From the NCBI GenBank assembly GCA_000751295.2, contig CCMO02000001.1, positions 4,430,615-4,494,614 of the forward strand: a stretch of DNA of 64,000 nt, in the 5' to 3' direction. The DNA is from a bacterium YEK0313 (GTDB lineage Bacteria; Pseudomonadota; Alphaproteobacteria; Rhizobiales; Phreatobacteraceae). The notes beneath the pieces are model-generated. The model was not told the DNA's origin. It made no database searches and worked only from the letters and a program-made list of their open reading frames with translations. Positions 32,306-42,000 of this stretch are shown piece by piece (positions within the stretch are counted from its first letter, which is position 1; each line of letters begins with the position of its first letter). The translations under genes were made by a program, and so were the position numbers.

Positions 32306-33334
32306 TCAGCCGTGCGGTCCGCCCGTCCTGTCCCGATCGGCTTTCGCCGCGGAGAGGCTCAAGGCATCGCCGGCGAGATCGCGCAGATCCGGCCGTGCTG
32401 ATTGAATATAGGGCAGCGGCCGCGTCACGGCGATAGCTGTGACACCGAGCCGCGCCGTCAAAAGCCCGTTCAGCACGCCTTCGCCGAGCTTGGCCGACAG
32501 TTTGGAGGCAAGGCCCGCCCCGAGAAGCTGGTCCAGAACGGTGTCGCCCGCCGCCATGCCGCCGGTCAGCGCCATATGGGTCAGGACGTGGCGGGTCAGC
32601 TTGAACATGCCGAGCGTGCCGGGACGGCCGCCATAGAGTTCGGCGAGCCGGCGAACGAGCTGCACCGCAGTGCCGAACACCACCGCCAGGTCGACCGCCG
32701 CGCGCGGCGAGACCGCGGTGACCACAGAAACGCGCCGGGCCGCTTCCGCCACCAGCCGCGTCGCCTCCCGGTCGAGCGGCTCCAGGAGCTCGCGCTCCAC
32801 GATGCGCAGCCGCTGCGGACCGTCGATGATGCCCTCGCTCACCGCATCGGCGACGCGGGCCCGGCCCTTGGCGGTGCGCGGATTGCCGGCGAGTGCGGCC
32901 ACCAGGTCGTCGGCGACGGCGGCCGCGGCCCGGTCGTCGCGGGCCGCCAGCGCCTGTTCCGCACGCTCGCGCAGCCGGTCGAAACGCGCCAGCCGGCGCA
33001 GCGAGACGAATTCGCGCCCGAGCAGGACGAGCCCGGCGAGCAGGAACAGCGCGAGCGCGGCGAGGCCGACCCAGCCGAGCCAGGCGGCGCGCTGGAACAG
33101 GTCGTCGATCAGGCGCGACACGGCAAGGCCGAAGGCCAGCGAGACCAGCCCGCCGAGGCCGGTCCAGAACAGCTTGACCCAGCGGCTGGTCGGCGCTGTC
33201 GTCGGTGGCGGCGGCACCGCGTCGTCGGCAACGGGGCCGCTGCGCGCCGGCACCGGTGCATCCGACGGCGCCGCGATCTCGATATCCTGCCGGTCGAGCC
33301 GGAAGGCCATGGGCTTTTTCGGCGCATCGCTCAT
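32306..33334 (-). CDS. ycjF: YcjF family membrane protein (TIGR01620/UPF0283)
   Basis: A 342-residue inner-membrane protein: a Pro-rich cytoplasmic N-terminus (1-50), two adjacent helices (about 50-110, VKLFWTGLGGLVSLAFGLAV and AALALFLLAGLVLLGREFVS), then a soluble helical DUF697-like domain with SVVTAVSPRAAVDLAVVFGT and RHVLTHMALTGGMAAGDTVL. YcjF accompanies the GTPase-like YcjX in envelope stress regulons of many proteobacteria; its exact role is unknown. The start overlaps the ycjX stop (ATGA), so the two are coupled. Confidence 0.9.
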   Translation of the reverse strand: MSDAPKKPMAFRLDRQDIEIAAPSDAPVPARSGPVADDAVPPPPTTAPTSRWVKLFWTGLGGLVSLAFGLAVSRLIDDLFQRAAWLGWVGLAALALFLLAGLVLLGREFVSLRRLARFDRLRERAEQALAARDDRAAAAVADDLVAALAGNPRTAKGRARVADAVSEGIIDGPQRLRIVERELLEPLDREATRLVAEAARRVSVVTAVSPRAAVDLAVVFGTAVQLVRRLAELYGGRPGTLGMFKLTRHVLTHMALTGGMAAGDTVLDQLLGAGLASKLSAKLGEGVLNGLLTARLGVTAIAVTRPLPYIQSARPDLRDLAGDALSLSAAKADRDRTGGPHG

Positions 33335-34770
33335 GCCAGGCGATCTCCGATGAGGAATTCCACGGCGCGATCGAGCCGGATATGCGGCAGAGGCCGGCTC
33401 GGCTCGATCAGCGGCGGGCGGAAGCGGACGAAACGATAGTCCTCGCCGTCGAACGCGTCGGCCCCGGCGAACAGGCCCGCCGGGTCTGCCGGCAGTTCGC
33501 CGGGAAACACCGCAGCGTCCGACCGGCCGTCGAAGGTCTCGCCGCCGGCCGTCTCACCGGCCAGGGGCGTGCCGACGATGCAGGCCAGCGTCTCGCGCCC
33601 GCGCGTCACGGTGGTCTCGCGGGTGGCGCGCAGCGAGGCGAGCGCCACGACATCCACCTGCGAGCCGGCAAAGGCCGCCCGCTGCATGGCTCGCTCGGTT
33701 AGGCGGCCGAGCAGCGCCTCCAGCCGGTCGTGGCTCGTCTGGTGCAGATGGTCGGCCTTGGTCGCCGCGAACAGCACCTTGTCGATGCGCCGCGCAAGCA
33801 TGGCCGAGAGGATCGAGTTGCGGCCCGGCCGGAAGGCTGTCAGCACGTCGGCGAGCGCCAGTTCCAGGTCGTGCAGCGCCGGCGGGCCGGCATTGAGCGC
33901 CGCGAGCGCGTCGACCAGCACGATCTGCCGGTCGAGCGTCGCGAAATGATCGGCATAGAAAGGCATGACCACGAGGCGCTTGTAGCTCTCGAACCGCCGC
34001 TCCATCAGCGCGGCGAGGCTGTCGGCGGGCGCCTCGCGGCCCTGAAGGTCGAGCGGCGCGAAGGTGAGCGCCGGCGACCCTTCCATGTCGCCCGGCAGCA
34101 GGAACCGGCCCGGCGGCAGCGTCGACAGCGACACCCGCTCGTCGCGGCAGGCCTTGAGATAGGCGGTGAACAGCTCCGCGAGGCGGCGCGCGGCGGTCTC
34201 GTCGGCGCGGCCGAAGGGGTCGATCTCCGCCGCAGCGCCCAGGAAGGCGGCCGACAGGGCCTGTCGCGGCGCCAGCCGCGCGGCATCGAGGCTGCGCCGG
34301 CACCATTCGGAATAGCTCTGCGCCAGCAGCGGCAGGTCGAGCAGCCATTCGCCGGGATAGTCGACGATATCGAGCGTCAGCGTCTTCTCGGTGCCGCGCA
34401 TCAGGCCCGCATTCGACGCGAAATCGATGGCGAGACGGATCTCGCTGATGCGCTTCGTACCGTCGGGCCAGGTTCGTTCCGGACCGGTCAGGCTCGCCAG
34501 ATGCGCCTCGTAGGGAAAGCGCGGCACGCCGTCGTCGGGCTGCGGCTCGAGCCTGACCCGGGCGATGCGGCCCTGTGCCTGCGCCTCGAACACCGGCCAG
34601 CGGGCGGCGGTCAGCAGGCCATGGACGAGCGCCGTGATGAACACGGTCTTGCCCGAGCGCGACAGGCCGGTGACGCCGAGCCGCAGTGTCGGGCTGACCC
34701 AGTCGGTCGCATAGGCCGCGATCGAGCGCGCGGCGAGCCGGGTCTCGTTCAGAAAACCGGTCCAGACCAT
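33331..34770 (-). CDS. ycjX: YcjX family P-loop protein (DUF463)
   Basis: A 479-residue P-loop NTPase of the YcjX type. The Walker A motif GLSRSGKTVF is near residue 35. Further conserved stretches are LDIVDYPGEWLLDLPLLAQS, a switch-like region, MVLVDALAALNAG-like sequence, and KVLFAATKADHLHQTSHDRL, which resembles a G4/TKxD guanine-binding motif. It is likely a cytoplasmic GTP-binding partner of the membrane protein YcjF. ATG 34770 is one base before the SixA-like gene's stop region, so all three genes form one leftward operon. Confidence 0.92.
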   Translation of the reverse strand: MVWTGFLNETRLAARSIAAYATDWVSPTLRLGVTGLSRSGKTVFITALVHGLLTAARWPVFEAQAQGRIARVRLEPQPDDGVPRFPYEAHLASLTGPERTWPDGTKRISEIRLAIDFASNAGLMRGTEKTLTLDIVDYPGEWLLDLPLLAQSYSEWCRRSLDAARLAPRQALSAAFLGAAAEIDPFGRADETAARRLAELFTAYLKACRDERVSLSTLPPGRFLLPGDMEGSPALTFAPLDLQGREAPADSLAALMERRFESYKRLVVMPFYADHFATLDRQIVLVDALAALNAGPPALHDLELALADVLTAFRPGRNSILSAMLARRIDKVLFAATKADHLHQTSHDRLEALLGRLTERAMQRAAFAGSQVDVVALASLRATRETTVTRGRETLACIVGTPLAGETAGGETFDGRSDAAVFPGELPADPAGLFAGADAFDGEDYRFVRFRPPLIEPSRPLPHIRLDRAVEFLIGDRLA

Positions 34771-34771
34771 G

Positions 34772-35296
34772 TCATTCCGTCTCGCCGTTGAGATCGCGCG
34801 GGCAGACGAAGGCGACCAGCGTGCCGCATTTGGGCGCGATGTCGCGCCAGGCGGCGATGTCGCAGTCGATGACAGCGAGGCCGCCGGTCGGATATTTGGC
34901 GGCGATCCGCTGCCGGTCGACGGCGGGCCCCTTGGCGACCAGGCTGCCGGCGAGCGTTTCGGTGCCGGGATTGTGCCCGACCAGGACCAGCGTGCCGACG
35001 CTTTCCGGGGTCTGGGCGATGACCGCCATCAGCATGGCGGGCGAGGCGTGATAAAGCCGCGGCTCTTCGATGCCCTCCGGCAGGCCCGGTGCCGCGGCGC
35101 GGGCGAGCGCCCAGGTTTCATGTGTCCGCCGGGCGGTGGAGACGAGAGCCCGGTCCGGAACGAAGCCGCGCGCGGCCATGGCGGAGCCGATCAGCGGCGC
35201 CGCGCTCCGGCCGCGGCCGTTGAGTGGCCGGTCATGGTCGGGCACGCCCTCCGGCCAGTCCGATTTGGCGTGACGCAGGAGGATCAGTCGATGCAT
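34772..35296 (-). CDS. SixA-like histidine phosphatase
   Basis: A 174-residue histidine phosphatase (phosphoglycerate mutase branch). The catalytic RHG-type motif is LILLRHAKSDWPEG, with H9 as the phospho-acceptor, and the second conserved histidine is in TLVLVGHNPGTETLAGSL. The compact size and KSDW motif match the SixA group, which removes phosphate from His-containing signalling proteins. It is the first gene of the SixA-YcjX-YcjF operon, an order common in Hyphomicrobiales. Confidence 0.9.
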   Translation of the reverse strand: MHRLILLRHAKSDWPEGVPDHDRPLNGRGRSAAPLIGSAMAARGFVPDRALVSTARRTHETWALARAAAPGLPEGIEEPRLYHASPAMLMAVIAQTPESVGTLVLVGHNPGTETLAGSLVAKGPAVDRQRIAAKYPTGGLAVIDCDIAAWRDIAPKCGTLVAFVCPRDLNGETE

Positions 35297-35381
35297 GGCC
35301 GCCTCTGGGATATCTCTATGTGCGCGATCGGGCCGCCGCGCACAAGCGGCGCCCTGTCGCGGGGCGGCATCGCCGAGGCGC

Positions 35382-36419
35382 TCAGGCGACGCCGAGCTTC
35401 TTCTGCAGGCTGGTCGAGGATGTCGTGTACTGGAAGGTCAGCCGCCGGTCCGGATAGACGTAGCGATGCGCCTTCTGGGCGAACAGGGCGGCCTCGTGGA
35501 AGCCCGAAAGGATCAGCTTCAGCTTGCCCGGATACCAGTTGATGTCGCCGATCGCGAAGATGCCGGGCGTCGAGGTCTCGAACTTCTCGGTGTCCACGGC
35601 GATCAGGTTTTCATGCAGGTTGAGGCCCCAGGCCGCGATCGGGCCGAGCTTCATCGTCAGCCCGAAGAACGGCAGCAGCCGGTCGCAGGCGACGGTGAAG
35701 GGCTGGCCGTCGGAGCCGCGGCACTGCACGGCGGAAAGCGCGGCCCCCTCGCCTTCCAGCGCGGTGATCTGACCGAAGACGAGCTTCATCTTGTCGGCGG
35801 CCACCAGGGCGCGCATCTGCTCGACCGAATGGGGCGCAGCGCGGAACTCGTCGCGCCGGTGCATCAGGGTCAGCGAACGGGCGACCGGCTGCAGGCTCAG
35901 CGTCCAGTCGAGCGCGCTGTCGCCGCCGCCGACGATGAACACGTCGCGGTCGCGAAAGTGCTCGATCTTGCGCACCGCATAATGGACCGAATGCCCCTCA
36001 TAGGCCTCGATCCCCGCGACCGGCGGCCGTTTCGGCTGGAACGAGCCGCCGCCGGCGGCAACGGCGATGGTCTTGGCCTGGAACACTTCGCCGGCGTCGG
36101 TCGTGACGCGGAACAGCGGCTTCTCGACGGTTCCCAGCACCTCGACCGCGTCGACCTGCTGCCCGAGATGGTAGGTCGCGCCGAACGGCTCGATCTGCTT
36201 CATCAGGTTGTCGACCAGCCCCTGGCCGCTCACCGACGGAAAGCCGGGAATGTCGTAGATCGGCTTTTCCGGATAGAGCTCGGAACATTGCCCGCCGACC
36301 TTGGGCAGGATGTCCACGAGATGGGCCTTGATGTCGAGCAGGCCGAGCTCGAACACCGCGAACAGCCCGACCGGGCCGGCTCCGATGATCAGGCAATCGG
36401 TCTCGATGGGGTTGGTCAT
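35382..36419 (-). CDS. ferredoxin--NADP+ reductase (thioredoxin reductase-like)
   Basis: A 345-residue flavoprotein of the thioredoxin reductase-like ferredoxin-NADP+ reductase group. The FAD site is DCLIIGAGPVGLFAVFELG at the N-terminus and the NAD(P) site FIVGGGDSALDWTLSLQP in the middle. The C-terminal FAD contact is TPGIFAIGDINWYPGKLKLI. The CxxC of thioredoxin reductases is absent, as expected for this branch. The C-terminal tail RLTFQYTTSSTSLQKKLGV stacks on the flavin in relatives. The ATG 36419 is preferred to GTG 36425 by its distance from GGGGAG. The ferredoxin gene lies 95 bases upstream in the same direction, a likely redox pair. Confidence 0.93.
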   Translation of the reverse strand: MTNPIETDCLIIGAGPVGLFAVFELGLLDIKAHLVDILPKVGGQCSELYPEKPIYDIPGFPSVSGQGLVDNLMKQIEPFGATYHLGQQVDAVEVLGTVEKPLFRVTTDAGEVFQAKTIAVAAGGGSFQPKRPPVAGIEAYEGHSVHYAVRKIEHFRDRDVFIVGGGDSALDWTLSLQPVARSLTLMHRRDEFRAAPHSVEQMRALVAADKMKLVFGQITALEGEGAALSAVQCRGSDGQPFTVACDRLLPFFGLTMKLGPIAAWGLNLHENLIAVDTEKFETSTPGIFAIGDINWYPGKLKLILSGFHEAALFAQKAHRYVYPDRRLTFQYTTSSTSLQKKLGVA

Positions 36420-36514
36420 AGGCACTCCCCGGTCACGTCGCGCTCGAACCTGAAATCCGCCCTGTGCACGGTATCAAGCCGAAGCGGGCTTCGACATCTC
36501 GGCGCCAGCCGCGA

Positions 36515-36835
36515 TCATCCCTGCCGCTCGGGCGTCGTCACCACGAGGCCGTCGAGCGCGTCGGTGATCTTGATCTGACAGGACAGGCGCGAGTTCGGCC
36601 GGACGTCGAAGGCGAAATCGAGCATGTCCTCCTCCATGTGGGAAGGCTCGCCGACCGCCGCGGTCCAGGCGTCGTCGACATAGACATGGCAGGTCGCGCA
36701 GGCGCAGGCGCCGCCGCATTCGGCCACGATGCCCGGCACGCCGTTCTTGATCGCCGTTTCCATCACGGTCGCGCCGACGTCGCCGGACACCGAGCGCTTC
36801 TCGCCAGCATGATCGATGAAGGTAATCTGAGGCAT
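36515..36835 (-). CDS. 2Fe-2S ferredoxin (adrenodoxin type)
   Basis: A 106-residue 2Fe-2S ferredoxin of the Isc/adrenodoxin type. The cluster ligands are the cysteines of AECGGACACATCHVYVDD (C-x5-C-x2-C) and the later C in RLSCQIKITDALDGL. The ATG at 36835 gives the usual start MPQITFIDHAGE. It would transfer electrons from the neighbouring ferredoxin reductase to iron-sulfur assembly or a monooxygenase. The two genes are on the same strand with a 95-base gap. Confidence 0.95.
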   Translation of the reverse strand: MPQITFIDHAGEKRSVSGDVGATVMETAIKNGVPGIVAECGGACACATCHVYVDDAWTAAVGEPSHMEEDMLDFAFDVRPNSRLSCQIKITDALDGLVVTTPERQG

Positions 36836-37046
36836 GATGGCTTGGGCCCTTGAGACGTGAATGGTCCTGACAAGACGAAGACCGCCGCATGGTCCGCGGC
36901 GGTCCCGGATGCCGTTCAGATAGCGAAAAGCCGCCCGCCATGCCAGGGGGCCGATCGGCAGCCCCTCCATGCAGCGAATGGCCTGGCGGCGTCGGCTGCA
37001 CCCATTGCGGCGGCGATTTCGTCCGAAAGCCGGCGGCGCGGCGGCC

Positions 37047-37403
37047 TCAGGCGGCCCTGCGCCGCTCGGCGATGAAGGCATTGGCCTCGGCCACCTCGGC
37101 CTCCAGCCGGTCGAGCTCGGCCATGGCGCGGCTGGAGAGGTGGTCGAGCTTGGCGCCCTCGACCGCGGCCGCCGCGGCGGCGACGGCAAAGGCGCCGATG
37201 CCGCGCGCCGACCCCACCAGCGTATGGGCGGCATAGGCCCAGTCCTTGGCGGTCGTCGCCGCACGCAGCTTGGCGATCATCGCCCGCGACTGCTGCTCGA
37301 ACAGTTCCAGAACCTCGCGCTCCAGATCGGGGTCTCCCAGCGTCTGCCGGGCGAGATGGTCGAGATCGAGGGGGCTGGCCTGCCCGGATTGATCGTCCGT
37401 CAT
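37047..37403 (-). CDS. Hpt (histidine phosphotransfer) domain protein
   Basis: A 118-residue single Hpt domain, a relay in multistep phosphorylation. The phosphorylated histidine is H60 in AAHTLVGSARGIGA. The conserved lysine of HTLKGSA is replaced by valine, which is unusual. The four-helix pattern with LEREVLELFEQQSRAMIAKL before and VEGAKLDHLSSRAMAELDRL after is clear. No histidine kinase is adjacent, so the partner is unknown. Confidence 0.87.
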   Translation of the reverse strand: MTDDQSGQASPLDLDHLARQTLGDPDLEREVLELFEQQSRAMIAKLRAATTAKDWAYAAHTLVGSARGIGAFAVAAAAAAVEGAKLDHLSSRAMAELDRLEAEVAEANAFIAERRRAA

Positions 37404-37559
37404 GATTATCGTGTCATCCTGCCATTACGCCAGACTACAGCGCGAACCGTTTCGGCGTCGTGTCACCCGATCATTGTCGCGGCCAGGGCAAGCCGAAGTT
37501 AAGACAAGACCAGACAGCCGCCAAACCCCGGCATTCGGTTGACGGCCGGTAAATCGCGG

Positions 37560-37835
37560 TCAGGTCTTGCCCTGCTTCGGCGCGATGACCTGCCTGCCCG
37601 CATCGGTCAGCTTGCAGACCAGCCAGTCCGGCTTGATCGGATTGGCGAACCAGGGCTCGGCCCAGCCCGCCTCGATGCAGGACCGGATGGTGGCGTGAGG
37701 CACCTCCCGGCCATCGCCGTCGAACAGCGGCAGCTTGCCGCCGGGCTGCTGAACGCCGCGGGCAAGCCAGCGGCGTTGCGCCTCGCTCGGCCTGGATGCC
37801 GGCGGACGTTTCGGCTTTGTCGACTTCTCGGTCAT
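37560..37835 (-). CDS. conserved small protein, unknown function
   Basis: A 91-residue soluble protein. It starts with a basic Lys/Pro-rich segment (MTEKSTKPKRPPASRPSEAQ) and then has a winged-helix-like half: RRWLARGVQQPGGKLPLFDG, IRSCIEAGWAEPWFANPIKP and DWLVCKLTDAGRQVIAP. The pattern ending in LTDAGR is common in alphaproteobacteria. I take it as a real conserved gene, but the function is unknown. ATG 37835 is at the expected place. Confidence 0.75.
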   Translation of the reverse strand: MTEKSTKPKRPPASRPSEAQRRWLARGVQQPGGKLPLFDGDGREVPHATIRSCIEAGWAEPWFANPIKPDWLVCKLTDAGRQVIAPKQGKT

Positions 37836-38049
37836 GGCGAACGAGCGACCCTCGACGATACGCTTTAGACCCCGGATCGTTGCACGTTCACGACAGGAGC
37901 GCCACGGCCAACACCGGCGGGCGTGGCAAGGCCCGCCAAGCCGGCGCAATTCACAGCAGCCGTGTTATTCACAGAAACGATCCGGATATATTGCCACGAC
38001 CGCGGCCGTCCGTACTCTCATGGGACCGCCCCAACATTCCGAGTTCCGC

Positions 38050-38430
38050 ATGAAGATCGCCATCATCCTCGTCGCCACCCTCGTCGCAACCGGTGCCTCG
38101 GCCGCCGATCGCCTGCCGCTGCGCGACGGCGACTACAACAGCGTCGCCTGCGGCCAGCCCGGACGCGGCACGGGTGCCGGCGACATCCTGAGCAGCATCG
38201 GCCTCTATGACGGAACCCTGTCGCCACGCGGCGAAGACCAGGATGGCTATTGCCGCATCGGCCGGGTCCGCGTTCAGGGCAACGTCTATTCCGGCACCGC
38301 GCGCTGCCAATCCGGCGGCAGCGGCGGCGTGGGCCCCGCCGGGACCTACGCGTTCCGCTACCGGATCCTCGACGAGACGACCTTCGTCTCGAACGGCAAG
38401 ACATACCGCTGGTGCGCCCCGCACCGGTGA
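38050..38430 (+). CDS. secreted small protein, unknown function
   Basis: A 126-residue protein with a signal peptide MKIAIILVATLVATGASAAD cut after ASA. The mature 107 residues contain four cysteines (VACGQP, YCRIG, ARCQSG, WCAPH) that could form two disulfides, and a beta-rich pattern with YRILDETTFVSNGKTYRW. Probably periplasmic. No family is recognised beyond a general resemblance to small alphaproteobacterial secreted proteins. ATG 38050. Confidence 0.75.
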   Translation: MKIAIILVATLVATGASAADRLPLRDGDYNSVACGQPGRGTGAGDILSSIGLYDGTLSPRGEDQDGYCRIGRVRVQGNVYSGTARCQSGGSGGVGPAGTYAFRYRILDETTFVSNGKTYRWCAPHR

Positions 38431-38703
38431 CCGGCGGGATCGCCCGGACGGCCGATCCCACCGCAGCCAACGCCTTGCCCCTTCTGCCTTTCCGAGACGC
38501 TGCCCGGCGCACCTGGGCGCGCCTGGCGCTGGCCGGCGGCCGCGTTCCTGGCGGGTCGGCGCGCGCCTCCGGGCGAATGCTTAGCCGGCCCGGCGGCATC
38601 GCCGGGCGTCTGGTCCGCGGCCGTGCCGCCGAACGGCCCGCGCCGCCTGCGATAGGCGGCTGTCGCGCCCTGGGGAAAACCGGTTGAAACCTCGCGCCCG
38701 GGA

Positions 38704-38722
38704 CCTGACCTGACAGGTCAGG
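38704..38722. promoter_or_regulatory. palindrome CCTGACCTG-A-CAGGTCAGG
   Basis: A perfect nine-base inverted repeat with one central base, about 300 bases upstream of the giant gene and 275 after the preceding stop. The lack of a T tract argues against a terminator; a dimeric regulator site is more likely. Confidence 0.45.
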
Positions 38723-38857
38723 GAGAGGGCTTTCTGCTGCTCAGGTTAACGCCTTCAAGCCCCCTGGGAGCCCTGTTCCGCCGGGCTCGGTCGAGACTTT
38801 TCAAGCACTTGGCAAAATTTATGGTAAACAAGGCGTTAACGATGTTTGAGAAAGTCG

Positions 38858-38892
38858 CCGGTGTTCCGGTATCTTTCGGAAGATCTCACCGG
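38858..38892. promoter_or_regulatory. nested hairpin in the leader of the giant gene
   Basis: CCGGTG (38858-38863) pairs with CACCGG (38887-38892), enclosing ATCTT-TCGG-AAGAT (38871-38884). The structure lies 127 bases before the ATG at 39019. It may be a leader element or a chance fold. Confidence 0.3.
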
Positions 38893-39018
38893 TAGATTAG
38901 GGGTGCGGCGGACTGTCGTCCCGCCAGCGCTGTGTTGCGTCCGAGAGGCACTGGGGTCGTAGCACGCGCGCTGCCGGGTACCTGTCTGCGAGATGTATTG
39001 AGGACGCGGGCGACGACG

Positions 39019-42000
39019 ATGGCGAACACTCCGAAGAAGATCCAGGATCCGGCAGAAGCGGCTCTGGCGGCGATCCAGGATGCGCTGAACCTCGCCAATG
39101 AGGAGGCGACCAAGGGATCGGCAAAGGGCCAGGGCACGCCACAGGCGCCCGAACCCGCCAAATCCTCCTCTTCGGCATCGCCTTCGGCCCGCTCGACCGA
39201 GAACGCGGCGGCCGCGGCCTCCCCGGTCAAGGTCGACGACGATCTTTTCGCCGACGTCCGGCGCGGCGAGACCGTGGTGGCGCCGAGCCAGCCGCCGGCC
39301 AACGACGACCGCCGGGACATTGCCCAGTTGCTCGAGCGTCTGTCGCGCCGCGCCTCCGCGACGCCGCTCTGGGTTGCCTTCTTCGTCTCCATCGCATGGG
39401 TCGGCCTCGGCCTGTTCCTCGGCTCGCGCCTCCTCGCCGGTACCGCCCTCGACGTCACCTCCCCCACCGTCCTCACCTTCCTGACCGCGCTCGTCCTGCC
39501 GGTCGTGTTCTTCTTCGTCATGGGCGGCCTGATCCGCCGCACGCAGGAAATGCGCATCGTCGCGCGCGGCATGAGCGAGGTCGCCATTCGCCTCGCCGAG
39601 CCGGAGACGGTGGCGCGTGAATCGATCGTGTCGGTCGGCCAGGCGATCCGCCGCGAGGTTGCCGCCATGGGCGACGGCGTCGAGCGGGCGCTCGCCCGCG
39701 CCAACGAGCTTGAATCCCTCGTTCACAACGAGGTGGCTTCGCTCGAGCGCGCCTATAACGACAACGAATTGCGCATCCGCAACCTGATCGAGGAACTGGT
39801 CACCCAGCGCGAGGCCATCGTCTCCAACTCCGAGCGCGTGCGGGGCGCCATCACCGGCGCGCACGAGCATCTCGCCGCCCAGATGGCCGAAGCCGGTGAC
39901 AACCTGTCCCGCCGGATCGACGAGAGCGGCCTGCGCGTCACCAGCAGCCTGGCCGACAAGGCTGAGGCCATCACCGTCGCGCTCGGCCGCGCCGGCGATC
40001 ACATGATCGACCAGATGAACGTGCGCGGCTCGGATATCGTCGAGCGCCTCTCCGCCACCAGCGAAGAGGTCACGCGCGCCCTGTCGACGACCGGCGACCG
40101 CGTCACCACCGTGCTGACCGATACCGGCAACAGCGTCACCATCGCCATGGCCGAGACCGGCTCGACGATGGCGGCCAAGCTCTCGGAAACCGGCTCGACC
40201 ATGACCGAGCACCTGGCCTCGACCAGCGCCGAGATCACCCATGCCATCGCCGCGCGCGCCGACGAGGTGGCGACGCGCCTGAAGGATTCGGCCGATACGC
40301 TGGTCGCCGAACTGTCGAACCGCGGCAGCGACGTCTCCGCCCGCCTGAAGGACACCGGCGAAGCGCTGGTGGCGGAGCTCTCCGGCCGCGGCAGCGAGGT
40401 GACGAGCCTGCTGCGCGACACCGGCCACAGCCTGGTCGCGGAACTGTCGAACCAGAGCACCGGCGTCGCCGCGCTGCTCAAGGAGACCGGCGAAAACCTC
40501 ATCAGCGAGCTGTCGCTGCGCGGCGGCGACGTGACGACGCGCCTGAAGGAGGCCGGCGAGTCGCTGGTCTTCGAGCTGTCGAACCGCGGCAGCGAGGTGA
40601 CGAGCCGCCTCAAGGATACCGGCGACACCATCGTCGGCGAGCTCTCGGCGCGCGGCGGCGAAGTGGTCGAGAAGCTGGAGGCCACGGGCAGCTTCGTCGC
40701 CGACAATATCGGCCAGCGGGGCGATGCCTTCGCGGCCCGCATCGCCGAGACCGGCGACCGCCTGCAGAACACCGTCACCGAGGTGGTGGACAAGCTGGAG
40801 ACGACCGGCGGCTATGTCGCCCAGGCGCTGGGCCAGCGCGGCGACATCCTGATCGCGCGCATTGCCGAGACCGGCGATCGGCTGCAGGGCACCGTGACCG
40901 AAGTCGTCGACCGGCTGGAGACGACCGGCAACCACGTCGCCGCCGCCCTCGGCGAACGCAGCGACATCCTCATCACCCGCATCGCCGAGACCGGCGACCG
41001 CCTGCAGGGCACCGTCATCGACGTCGTCGGCAAGCTCGAGACGACCGGCGACCATGTCGCGGCCGCCCTCGGCGAGCGCGGCAACACCCTCATCGCGCGC
41101 ATCGCCGAGACCGGCGACCGCCTGCAGGGCACCGTCGTCGACGTCGTCGGCAAGCTGGAAACGACCGGCGACCATGTCGCGGCGGCCTTCGGCCAGCGTG
41201 GCGACGCCCTGGTCGCGCGCATCGCCGAGACCGGCGAGCGGCTGCATGTCGGTGTCGCCGAGGTGGCGGACCGGATGGAAACGGCCGGCAGCGGCATCAT
41301 CGACAGCCTTGGCCAGCGCGGCGACGCCCTGGTCCTGCGCATTGCCGATACCGGCCAGCGCCTGCACGGCAGCATCGCGGAAGTCGTCGACCGCATGGAG
41401 ACCACCAGCGGCACCATCGCGGACAATCTCGGCCAGCGCGGCGAGACGCTCGTCACCCGCATCGCCGAGACCGGCGAGCGCCTGCAGGGCACCGTCGCCG
41501 AGGTGGTCGAGCGGCTCGAGACGACCGGCAGCCACATTGCCGAGGGCCTCGGCCTGCGCGGCGACGCCCTCGTCTCGCGTATCGCCGAAACCGGCGACCG
41601 GCTGCAGACGACCGTCGTCGACGTCGTCGACCGGCTCGAGACGACCGGCGCCAACATTGCCGACAGCATCAGCCTGCGGGGCGGTGCCTTCGCCGCCCGC
41701 GTCGCGGAGACCGGCGATCGCCTGCAGGTCACCGTGACCGACCTCGTCGAGAAGCTGGAGGCCACCGGCGGCCATGTCGCCGACACGTTCGCCCAGCGCG
41801 GCGACGCGCTGATCTCGCGCATTGCCGAGACCGGCGACCGCCTGCAGGTGACCGTCGTGGACGTCGCCGGCAAGCTGGAAGCCACCAGCGGCGAGATCGC
41901 CGCCACCTTCGGCCAGCGCGGCGAGGCTCTGATCGCCCGCATGAACGAGACCGGCGCCAGCTTCGACCAGCGCGGCGAGACGCTGATCGCGCTGATGGCG

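Larger units (their letters stand above)
38431..39018. other. long intergenic region upstream of the giant polar-growth gene
   Basis: Nearly 590 bases without a supportable gene. The first 260 bases are GC-rich with no plausible protein. The rest holds a perfect 9+1+9 palindrome (38704-38722), an AT-rich patch (about 38790-38850) likely to contain the promoter, and a nested hairpin (38858-38892) that would fall in the leader. Confidence 0.6.

Noticed and set aside
40681..41880. 120-bp tandem repeats considered as a CRISPR-like array
   Set aside because: Units are contiguous, in frame and lack distinct spacers; they encode a regular protein repeat.
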